From positions 1 to 64,000 of the forward strand of contig DYLS01000003.1 in the NCBI GenBank assembly GCA_020721965.1: a DNA stretch of 64,000 nt, written 5' to 3'. The stretch's first letter is position 1. The number at the start of each line of letters is the position of its first letter. Under the pieces are notes generated by a model. It was given only the letters and a program-made list of their open reading frames with translations. It did no database searches and was not told where the DNA came from. The stretch is from Blastopirellula marina (GTDB lineage: Bacteria; Planctomycetota; Planctomycetia; Pirellulales; Thermoguttaceae). Positions 37,756 to 47,300 of this stretch are shown piece by piece. The translations under genes and the position numbers were made by a program.

Positions 37756-38131
37756 GGAAGCCCTCGCTTTCACAGGGATCCTCGTTGAGAACCACTTTAC
37801 TCCTGATGCCATCCTGGCCATCCCAGGCCCATTTCGGCGGCGCCAAAGCGGGAGGACCGCGTCTTCACCCTTTCCGCCAGCGTCCCTCTTCCAACAACGT
37901 CCCTGTAAAAGCGCCCGTCTAAAAAAGTTACGCCGTCCATCCAAAAAAGCGAGACGCGAAAAAGAGATCACCGCCCCACGCCAAACTCCACCCAGTCGGG
38001 CCTTGAGTATTGTAATCGCGGGAGCAAGGCAGCGAAAGGTGCCGGGTTGGTTGTGCTACCGTGTGCGCAACAAAACGGCGAGCCTAAGGCTCGCCGGGGG
38101 AACGCACATTCTCTCGGCCGAATCGATGGTA

Positions 38132-38377
38132 TCAGCCGTCAACCGGGGCAACGCTGCCTGGGGGCACCGCCGCCATGGCCACGCCGTCGGCCGTTTCCAA
38201 TACGGACTGGACCGTCACGCCGCCTTCAGGATACGGGGGGCTACCGTAATCTGCGACTTCCAAAAATAGGAAAACGCAGCCCACGATCACCGCCCACAAA
38301 GCAATCGCCAACAGGACCGTGTAGATATCGGCCTGGGGCGGCCGGTACTGTTGCGGATTACTCGAGTTTGCTTGCAA
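38132..38377 (-). CDS. Small single-TM protein, translationally overlapping the upstream gene
   Basis: TTG start at 38377 with AAGGAG about 8 nt upstream; LQANSSNPQQYRPPQADIYTVLLAIALWAVIVGCVFLFLEVADY. Confidence 0.6.
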   Translation of the reverse strand: MQANSSNPQQYRPPQADIYTVLLAIALWAVIVGCVFLFLEVADYGSPPYPEGGVTVQSVLETADGVAMAAVPPGSVAPVDG

Positions 38378-39227
38378 CGCGATCTCCTTGCTGAATGGGG
38401 CCGCGATTGAACTCCGGAAGGATCTGGCAGACAGCGCGGGCGGGTTCGGTGCGAACGACTTCCACCCGGCCCAGATATTTGCCCTCGCCACCGGCCAGAC
38501 GGAAGACCTCCAAGTGGTGACCCTTGGTCAAACCGTCATCCGAACCGAGCGAAATCTCGATCAAGTTGTTGCCGGGTGCGGCCAGAACAACGCCCTCCAC
38601 CTGAGGTGTTTGGTCTTGGTAAGCCCCAGGGTCGGGCTTCAGGTTGAACTTCGCCAATACCTCGCGCGCTTTGGCCAAATCTTGAGCCAAGACCGTGGAC
38701 TGGTCCTTGAGCGTCCTCAATTCGTTGGCGGTTTGTTGCAATTCGTCGGTCCGGCTTACCAGGCGAATCAGGCTCTCGTGGCGATCCTTCTGCGCCTGCT
38801 GTACCTCTGTTCGAAGCGAGTTGACTTCGTTGGTCCTGGCGGCAAGAGTCTGATGCGCCGCCTGCATCGCGGCAATAGCGTCTCGCTCCTGTTGGGTTAA
38901 AGCCGTCAGCTCTTGCATCCGCTGGTCCAGCTCACGCCGCAGATCATCCCGCTCCGACTCCAGTTTGGTCAACTGAGCACGTTTGGCCGCAATTTCTGCA
39001 TCCAACTGTTTTGTCAGATCATCCCGCTCTGCCTTGAGCCGATCGTTTTCCTGCCGAGCATTCTGAAGTTGCAGCTTCAGACCAAGTGGCTTGTCTGGCG
39101 TCGCGGTCGTGTTCTCTACCACGTCGCGCCAATTTTTGTGTGCCGACAACACCATCACGGTGAAAGACATGAACACCAGGCTCATCACGAAAATGAGCAC
39201 CACGAAAATTTTCCCGACCAGGTTCAT
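38358..39227 (-). CDS. Coiled-coil membrane-anchored protein
   Basis: N-terminal TM MNLVGKIFVVLIFVMSLVFMSFTVMVLSAH, long E/K/R/Q coiled coil, globular C-terminal region. Confidence 0.75.
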   Translation of the reverse strand: MNLVGKIFVVLIFVMSLVFMSFTVMVLSAHKNWRDVVENTTATPDKPLGLKLQLQNARQENDRLKAERDDLTKQLDAEIAAKRAQLTKLESERDDLRRELDQRMQELTALTQQERDAIAAMQAAHQTLAARTNEVNSLRTEVQQAQKDRHESLIRLVSRTDELQQTANELRTLKDQSTVLAQDLAKAREVLAKFNLKPDPGAYQDQTPQVEGVVLAAPGNNLIEISLGSDDGLTKGHHLEVFRLAGGEGKYLGRVEVVRTEPARAVCQILPEFNRGPIQQGDRVASKLE

Positions 39228-39645
39228 AAGACGACCTTCTCTTGGGAAAAGACAACCATCCCCCGCGACACGTCGCCGGATCGGCGAACCCTGTCGCTTG
39301 ACCGAGCTTCCCTGAACACCGGTTAGGCGGAGTTAGAGATAATCTCCACTCTCCACGAGATCGAAACCGGCCTATGACCCTAGTATAAATACGCGCAAAT
39401 TGCCCTGTCAAACAGAAACCGGCGATTCAACCACCCTCACTCTGCCATTTTGCCCATCTTTGCTTAACCCTATTTGACTTGCCTCCCCCATGATTCAGGA
39501 AGGTTGCCGGATTAGCCCACTCTACCCGGCACGCTCCAAGCCTCAGCCCATAACTGCTAGAAACCACATCTGCCACCCCCCCGTAGAGTGATTCCATTGC
39601 CTCCAGCGAACTTGGTCAGGAGGTTCGTAGTTTCCGTCCAGCGTA

Positions 39646-39772
39646 GAAGCAACAGCGCAACGTCCGCGGAATTGCATGACGTGAGTAGCCGTGCGCAGCA
39701 TCGATTGCGGGCCGTTAACGTCTCGTTACCATAAGATGACGAGCCAAGCAATCAACCTCACGATGCTGTGCC
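39646..39772 (+). repeat. Dispersed ~118-bp MITE-like family, diverged copy
   Basis: agcaacagcgcaacgtccgcggaattgcatgacgtg..gattgcgggcc..ataagatgacgagccaagcaatcaacctc. Confidence 0.65.
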
Positions 39773-39907
39773 AATCCGTGCCGGTCCCACCGGGTTGGTT
39801 TACGCGAAACGTCGGCCGACCTTGTGGACTGTGTTGTGATCGGGCAAACTTGGCAGACAAACACAACAGCGTTGCCCGGTGTGGTAACAAATAGATAGGA
39901 CGGTCGG

Positions 39908-40483
39908 ATGCCCGAATCAAGGAATGACCAACTGGTGCTCCAGACGCTCGATGCCGCCAGGATCGACTGGGACGCGGAACTCCGCAAGCACGCGCGCTGG
40001 CTGAGTGCGGTGATATTTGCGCGAGTAGGGGAACCGCAAGCCGTCGAAGAGGTGATGCAAGAGGTGGCCCTGCAAGCGATACAGCAAAAGGCGCCAATCC
40101 ACGACCCGGCTAAGGTGCCGCAATGGCTGTATCGTTTAGCGGTGCTCCAATCGCTCCTCTATCGGCGGCGGCAGGGTCGGCGCCGCAAGCTGCTTGAGCG
40201 TTATCAGCAGCGATTCAGACCGGCTGCCGACGGGGCGTCTGGTGACCCGTTGGAATGGCTCCTGCATGGTGAACGGTTACGATTGATACGCGAGGCCCTG
40301 GCCAACCTCCCGGCACGGGATGCGGAAATCCTCCTCATGAAATACGCGCAGGATCTGTCGTACGAGGAGATTGCGGAAAGGTTGGGGATCAGCTTTTCCG
40401 CCGCCCAAGCGAGGTTGCACCGTGCCCGGGCAAGATTGCGAGACGAACTGGACAAGAACAGTCAGCATCCTGCGACAACTTAG
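39908..40483 (+). CDS. ECF-family RNA polymerase sigma factor
   Basis: EEVMQEVALQAIQQ..VPQWLYRLAVLQSLLYRRRQGRRRK..LPARDAEILLMKYAQDLSYEEIAERLGISFSAAQARLHRARARLRDEL. Confidence 0.93.
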   Translation: MPESRNDQLVLQTLDAARIDWDAELRKHARWLSAVIFARVGEPQAVEEVMQEVALQAIQQKAPIHDPAKVPQWLYRLAVLQSLLYRRRQGRRRKLLERYQQRFRPAADGASGDPLEWLLHGERLRLIREALANLPARDAEILLMKYAQDLSYEEIAERLGISFSAAQARLHRARARLRDELDKNSQHPATT

Positions 40484-40708
40484 CAGCCACAGGGTGAGTC
40501 GTCCCGGAACGCGGCCGGAAAGGAGATCGAATCGATTCGAATCTACTTCGGCGAATGGATCGACGTGATCCGGTTGGGCAAATACGGTGAGGATTCAGTC
40601 CACCAAGAAAATCAGTCCGCCAAGATAGAGCGTTTAGAGGAGCGCGGAAAGCGAGCGATCCTTCCACAAGGATCATTCATCGATTCCCTCGGGTGAAGGT
40701 TGGTAATC

Positions 40709-41515
40709 ATGGCTGAATTGGAGAAGGCAAGGGCGCGCTGGTCGCAGGAATGGGCGGACCTGTTAGTGGAAGGCGAATTATCGGAAGAGGCCCGGCGCGA
40801 GTTCCTAAACCAGTTGGATACCATGCCGGACGGCTGGCGTAGGCTGGCGTTGGCGTTCCTGGAAGCCCAGGCCTGGCGGCAGTCGTTGGGAGAATTGGCC
40901 CTCTCGGCCCGGAGTGGCGAAGGCGGTGCTGAGGATGCGCAGAAACTCCCTTCGGCGGCGGCAGATAAGCCTCCCCGACTTGCGCGGCCCAATCGATACA
41001 CACGGACTACATTCTCCTGGCCGGTTCCGCGGCGGCTTTGGGAAGTGGCGGCTTTGGCAGCCGTGTTCGCCGTCGCCTTGGCGATGGGCTGGATCGGCAG
41101 GGGGATCGCTCCGAAGGATTCCCAGCCTGTGGTAAGCCGCGGAGAGTTGGCGAGCAATCCCGCTCCGCTTCCCGCCCCGGTCGCTACCGCGGATGCTGCT
41201 GGCAGCACCCAAGCGCGCGATCTCACCGTTTCTCCCTGGCGATTGGTGGCCGTCCCGGTGGGAGTCGGACCTGACGGGACGATGACGATGGTCGATTTGC
41301 CCGTCCTCGATTCCAATCCTTCAAAGGCAAGTGCCGGTGCTTCGCCCGGCCCCTACTTGCCGCTCCCTCAGGTCGTCGAATCGTTGCGGCGGAGCGGGCA
41401 CGCCGTGGAACACCAGCGCGAATATGTGCCCGTCGACCTCCCGGACGGAACTCGGAGCGTCTTCCCCGTGGACAATGTGCAGATTCAGTTCGTCGGCAAC
41501 CGGGCCTATCAATAG
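40709..41515 (+). CDS. Single-TM protein, candidate anti-sigma factor
   Basis: Soluble N-terminus, TM WEVAALAAVFAVALAMGWIGRGI, distal domain; immediately downstream of an ECF sigma gene; no ZAS HxxxCxxC motif. Confidence 0.65.
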   Translation: MAELEKARARWSQEWADLLVEGELSEEARREFLNQLDTMPDGWRRLALAFLEAQAWRQSLGELALSARSGEGGAEDAQKLPSAAADKPPRLARPNRYTRTTFSWPVPRRLWEVAALAAVFAVALAMGWIGRGIAPKDSQPVVSRGELASNPAPLPAPVATADAAGSTQARDLTVSPWRLVAVPVGVGPDGTMTMVDLPVLDSNPSKASAGASPGPYLPLPQVVESLRRSGHAVEHQREYVPVDLPDGTRSVFPVDNVQIQFVGNRAYQ

Positions 41516-41739
41516 GCGATTGCCACGGCCTGCATTTTTCCCCGAATTGGCTGTTTGAGCAGGCTTGCCACTTACGTCCTCGACCGGCCGGCGAGGTCGT
41601 GAGCGGGTTTGGCCAACTGCTACAGCAACACTGGCAAGTCTGACCGGCCGCGACGGACGCGGCGCGGGTAGTCTGTTTTGGAGATGAGATCGAATCCGCC
41701 CTCGCACGAGCGGGGTCTGGATCAAGCGGAGGTAGCGTT

Positions 41740-42702
41740 ATGCTGAAAACAAAACCCTTGCAAACCACGATTGTGGGTACGTTTCTGTTGATGGCCTTGC
41801 TGCTTGGCAGTTCCGTAAGCCACGCTTTGGCTGCGGAAAAAGGGCCTGACCAGAAGAAGGAATACTGGCTCGGCATTCTTTGCGGTCCCGTGCCGGATGT
41901 ATTGCGAGCACATTTGGATCTTCCCCCGGAGTCGGGCCTGCTTGTGGAAGATGTCGTCAAGGATGCCCCGGCGGACAAGGCCGGCCTGCGGGTCTATGAT
42001 GTTCTGCTGCAAGCAGCCGACAAGCCTTTGCGCACTCCGACCGACCTGGTCGAGGCCGTCAATCAGGCTGCCGACAAGCCATTGAAACTGCGGTTTGTTC
42101 GCCAAGGCAAGGAAACCGAAGTGACGGTGACGCCGGAAATTCGCCCGGAAGCCGACTCCGCAGCACCGTTGCTTGACCCCGAGCTGGACCTCAAGGCCTG
42201 GGAGAAATGGTTGGAGAGATTCGGCGGAAAACCAGGTCAACCACCGCTCACCTTCCGTTTCTTCCACCCAGGTACGCTCATGTCCGAGGACGCCTTGAAC
42301 CTTCCAAAAGATATGAAGGTTACCATCACCAAGTCAGGGAATGAACCGGCACGCATCGTGGTCAAGCAAGGGGACAAGACCTGGGAAATCAAGGAGAATG
42401 AGCTGGATAAACTCCCCGACGAGATCCGCCCGCACGTGGAACACATGCTCAGCGGCTTCGGTTGGACGGGACGGGGGTTCGCACTTCGCAAAGTCATCCC
42501 GCCATCCTTTGATGGCGTGTCCAAAACGCCTTTGAAAGTGGTGCCGTCCCCCGATCTCGACCGCCTCGGCAGTGTGGAGCGTCGGCTGGAGGAGCTGCAA
42601 GAGCGGTTGGAACGGCTGGAACGCCAGCTTTTTCAAGAAAATGGCACCACGGGAGATGCCTCCCAGGCAGCGCCCGCGGATGGCTCGCAATCGGCAGAGT
42701 GA
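41740..42702 (+). CDS. Secreted PDZ-domain protein
   Basis: Signal FLLMALLLGSSVSHALAAEK; YWLGILCGPVPDVLRAHLDLPPESGLLVEDVVKDAPADKAGLRVYDVLLQAADKPL. Confidence 0.85.
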   Translation: MLKTKPLQTTIVGTFLLMALLLGSSVSHALAAEKGPDQKKEYWLGILCGPVPDVLRAHLDLPPESGLLVEDVVKDAPADKAGLRVYDVLLQAADKPLRTPTDLVEAVNQAADKPLKLRFVRQGKETEVTVTPEIRPEADSAAPLLDPELDLKAWEKWLERFGGKPGQPPLTFRFFHPGTLMSEDALNLPKDMKVTITKSGNEPARIVVKQGDKTWEIKENELDKLPDEIRPHVEHMLSGFGWTGRGFALRKVIPPSFDGVSKTPLKVVPSPDLDRLGSVERRLEELQERLERLERQLFQENGTTGDASQAAPADGSQSAE

Positions 42703-42878
42703 TGAACTCGCTCCGTCCGAAATGAACAGCTTGGAGCGGATACGCTACCTGAAGTCGTGGTGGGCACGCATGACGCCGCCTCCCCCCGTGCTCTGCTCGG
42801 GGAGGTTCCCGAGCCGCTCCCTTTGAGGGGTGGTGAAACGGGACATTGGAGGGGCCGAGTAAAGGATCGCGAATTACG

Positions 42879-44306
42879 TCACTGCTTCAACAGGAAATCG
42901 TGAATAGCGCGAGCCGCCTGTCGGCCCTGATAAATGGCGTGGACGACCAAGGACGCGCCGCGGACGGTGTCGCCGGCCGCAAACACTTGTGGTACGGACG
43001 TCATCCAATTTTTCACGATCACGTTGCCACGCTTGTCGCGGGCGACACCAAGTTGCTCGATCAAGCCTTCGGGTTCCACGTGCAGGAAGCCCATGGCCAG
43101 CAACACCAGGTCGGCCGGTACGGTAAAATCCGTGCCGGCCTTTTCTCGCATTTGCCAGCCGTCGGGGCCGCGATACCACTCTACCTCACACCCGTGTAGA
43201 TGCGTGACACGGCCGTTGTGGACGGAGAGGGCTTTCGTCAAAACGCTCCAGCGACGCTCGCAGCCCTCTTCGTGAGAGGAGGAGGTACGCATGATCCGAG
43301 GCCAGAGGGGCCAGGGGGTCTCGGGATTCTTCCCCTCCGGCGGCTTGGGCAGGATTTCGATTTGCAAAACGGACTTCGCCCCTTGCCGAATCGAGGTTCC
43401 CACACAGTCGCTCCCCGTATCGCCACCCCCAATCACGACGACGTGTTTGTCCCTGGCATGGATCATTCCCGGACCGTCGGTGGGGATGGGATCGCCCGCC
43501 ACACGGCGATTCTGCTGCGACAAAAAATCGATCGCAAAGTGCACGCCTTCCGCGTCAGCGCCGGGAACATTCAGTGCTCTGGCCTTTCCTGCCCCCATTG
43601 CCAGGAGGACCACGTCGAAGAAACGCCTGAGATAATCCGCGGAGACACCGCGGCCGGCGTAAACGCTTGGCTCGAACCGCACGCCTTCGGCGACCATCTG
43701 CTCGAGACGCCGATCGATCACGGATTTTTCTAGCTTGAAGTCTGGAATCCCATACCGCAACAGGCCACCGATGCGGTCGGACTTCTCGAACACGATCACC
43801 TCGTGCCCGAATCGGTTCAACTGTTGGGCTGCGGCCAATCCCGCCGGCCCGGAACCGATCACCGCAACCCGTTTTCCGCTCCGCACGGCCGCTTTCAAGG
43901 GGCGAATCCACCGCTCGCGAAATGCCCATTCCGCGATTTGGTACTCGATATGTTTGATGTGAACCGGCTTCGCGTTGATGGACAAGGTGCAGGCGGCCTC
44001 GCATGGCGCTGGACAGACCCGCCCGGTAAATTCGGGAAAGTTATTTGTGGAGTGCAGATTTTCCGCCGCGCTGGCCCACTTCCCACGGTACACCAAATCG
44101 TTGAACTCGGGGATGCGATTCAAGACTGGGCATCCGGCGACATGGCAAAAGGGGATCCCGCAGTCCATGCAACGGGCCGCTTGCTCGTTCAAAACGCGTT
44201 CTGCCAAGGGCAAGTCGAATTCACGCCAATCGCGGATTCGCTCGCGGACGGGCCGATGCGGCAATTCCACACGCGGAAATTCGATGAATCCAGTTGGACT
44301 ACCCAT
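42879..44306 (-). CDS. gltD: Glutamate synthase small subunit
   Basis: MGSPTGFIEFPRVELPHRPVRERIRDWREFDLPL..CMDCGIPFCH..VAVIGSGPAGLAAAQQLNRFGHEVIVFEK..VVIGGGDTGSDCVGT. Confidence 0.97.
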   Translation of the reverse strand: MGSPTGFIEFPRVELPHRPVRERIRDWREFDLPLAERVLNEQAARCMDCGIPFCHVAGCPVLNRIPEFNDLVYRGKWASAAENLHSTNNFPEFTGRVCPAPCEAACTLSINAKPVHIKHIEYQIAEWAFRERWIRPLKAAVRSGKRVAVIGSGPAGLAAAQQLNRFGHEVIVFEKSDRIGGLLRYGIPDFKLEKSVIDRRLEQMVAEGVRFEPSVYAGRGVSADYLRRFFDVVLLAMGAGKARALNVPGADAEGVHFAIDFLSQQNRRVAGDPIPTDGPGMIHARDKHVVVIGGGDTGSDCVGTSIRQGAKSVLQIEILPKPPEGKNPETPWPLWPRIMRTSSSHEEGCERRWSVLTKALSVHNGRVTHLHGCEVEWYRGPDGWQMREKAGTDFTVPADLVLLAMGFLHVEPEGLIEQLGVARDKRGNVIVKNWMTSVPQVFAAGDTVRGASLVVHAIYQGRQAARAIHDFLLKQ

Positions 44307-47300
44307 GGAAAACTTCCTCCGTTGCAGGGGGTTGCTCGGCGCGGGCTTGCTCGTGTTGGCGGATCCGCTCCATGGCCTTGCGGAACTCAACCGGGACGAC
44401 CTTCACGAATCGGCCGATCATGGCCGGCCACATCTCGAGAATCTGCCTCGCACGGCGGCTTCCGGTCATCCGTTCGTGCCGTTCAATCAGCCGCCGCAAC
44501 TCGATCTGATCGTCGGCAGCGTGAACGGTCTCGATATCCACCAGATCCAAATTGCAGAGCGTATCGAACAACTGATATTCGTCCAGAACGTATGCGATCC
44601 CGCCACTCATGCCGGCGGCGAAATTGCGTCCCGTCTTTCCCAACACGACGACCGTGCCGCCTGTCATGTACTCGCAGCCGTGATCTCCCAGGCCTTCCAC
44701 AACGGCGACGGCGCCGCTGTTTCGCACGGCAAAGCGTTCCCCCGCCACGCCATGGATGAAGACTTCCCCCGCCGTGGCCCCGTACAAGAGGGTATTCCCA
44801 ACGATCACGTTTTCAGCCGGATCGAATCTCGCATCCTCCGGTGTACGGACAATGATGCGGCCGCCCGACAAACCTTTGCCCAGATAGTCGTTCGCGTCGC
44901 CGATCAATTCCAAGGTGATGCCCGGTGCCAGGAACGCCCCAAAGCTCTGCCCTGCGGAACCGTGGAAGACCAGGTGGATGGAATCGTCGGGCAAACCTCT
45001 GGATCCGTTTTGCCGGACCACGTAGTAGCTGAGTCTGGTACCCACGCTACGATGGGTGTTGCGGATGGGCATTTCTAGTCGCGAGTGGCATTTTCCTTCG
45101 ATCGCGTCGCGCAGTTTCGGCAAGAGCGATTCGTCCAAGTGATCGCGGTGTTTATCCGTCGGCGGGCGGACGCAATGGCGCGGCGTTTCTGGGGGGACCT
45201 GCGGCTGAGCCAGGACGGCCGACAAATCCAATCCCTTGGCCTTCCAGTGATCGATCGCCGACCGCACCTTCAATCGCTCGGTTCGCCCCACCATATCCTC
45301 GAATCGGCGGAATCCCAGTTGCGACATAATCATGCGGATTTCTTCCGCCACGAAAATCAGATAACGTATCAAGTATTCGGCCTTGCCCGCAAAGCGATCG
45401 CGCAGGTCTCGCCGCTGGGTGGCGATTCCCACGGGACAGGTGCCGAGATGGCACTTGCGCATCAAGATGCAGCCCAGCGAGACCAGCGCCCCCGTACCGA
45501 AGCCGAAACGTTCGGCTCCCAACAGGGCACCGATCACAACGTCCCGCCCTGTCCGCATTTGACCGTCCACCTGAACGACGATCCGATCCCGCAGACCATT
45601 GAGCAGAAGCGTTTGCTGCGTCTCGGACAACCCCAGCTCCCAGGGAATACCCGCGTGCTTGATGGAAGACAGAGGGCTGGCACCCGTCCCGCCGTCGTGA
45701 CCACTGATCAGGACCTCATCCGCGTTTCCTTTGGCCACACCCGCCGCTACCGTTCCGACCCCTACCTCGGCCACCAATTTGACCGAGACTTTGGCCTTGG
45801 GATTGGCGGATTTCAAATCGTAGATCAATTGCGCCAGGTCTTCGATGGAGTAAATGTCGTGGTGGGGCGCGGGCGAAATGAGGGACACTCCCGGCGTCGC
45901 GTGCCGCAACCGAGCGATCTCTTCGGTCACCTTGTGTCCCGGCAGTTGTCCTCCCTCCCCGGGCTTAGCGCCCTGGGCCATCTTGATCTGCAATATCTTG
46001 GCCTGCGAGAGATATTCGATCGTGACCCCGAACCGCGCGCTGGCGACCTGCTTGATCCCGCAATTCATGCTGTCCCCATTGGCATCGGTCTGATACCGCC
46101 GCGGGTCTTCGCCCCCCTCGCCGGTATTCGACATCGCTCCCAAACGATTCATCGCCAAGGCCAACGTCTCGTGAGCTTCCGCACTGATGGAACCATGGGA
46201 CATGGCGCCGGTATAGAATCGCTTGACGATCTCGGACGCTGGTTCCACTTGATCGAGCGGCACAGGCTCGCCCGGCTCGAATTCGAAAAGTCCGCGTAGG
46301 GTGCACAGCTCGCGATTTTGACGATTCACCCGATCCGCGAATTCCAGGTACTTTTCCCACGAGTTTTCGATCACCGCGTGCTGAAGCTTGGTGACGGTTT
46401 CGGCGTTCCAAAGGTGATATTCTCCGTCGACCCGCTCTTGGTATTCGCCCCCGAAATCGAGCGGGAGTTGTCCCGGGATCGGCATCTCGAAGGCGCTGGA
46501 ATGACGTTTGAGCGATTCCTCCGCGATCTGCTCCAACCCAAGCCCGCCGATCCTCGATGGCGTACCGGCAAAATAGAGATCCACCACCTGGGACTGAAGC
46601 CCTACTGCCTCGAATTGCTGGGCAGCATGGTAGCTTCGCAGCGTAGAGATACCCATTTTGGACATCGTCTTCAGGATGCCCTTATTGATTGCGGTAATGT
46701 ATTGATCGATAGCCTCATCCGCGCTGGCAATGGTCGGCAAATCGCCCTCGCAGTGCAATTTCTTAATCGCCTCGAAGGCCAGATAGGGGTTGATCGCGTT
46801 CGCGCCATACCCGCAGAGGAGGCAGAAATGCATCACCTCACGCGGCTCGCCACTCTCCACCACGACGCCGACCTCGTCGCGCAGCCGTCGGCGCAGGAGT
46901 CCGTGATGCAATGCCGCGGTCGCCAGAAGGGACGGAATGGGGGCGTTTCGTTCGTCGGCGTCGCGGTCGCTGATGATCAGCAGCGAGGCCCCATCTTGAA
47001 TCGCTCTTTCCGCCTCGCCCAACATGCGATCCAACGCCTCTTTCAGAGCCGCGCCGGGCTGCGCATGATCGACCGGAAACAGAGCACGGATCGTAACGGT
47101 TTTCAGATCCGGATGATTGGCCTGTCGGAGCCTTGCAACGTCTTCGTTGGTCAAGATCGGATGGGTCAGCTTGAGTTGTCGGCAGTGCTCCGGCGTCTCA
47201 TCCAGTATATTGCGCTGCTTCCCGGCGAAGGCCATCAACGACATGACCAGGCCCTCGCGGAAGGGGTCGATGGGCGGGTTGGTGACCTGAGCAAACAGTT

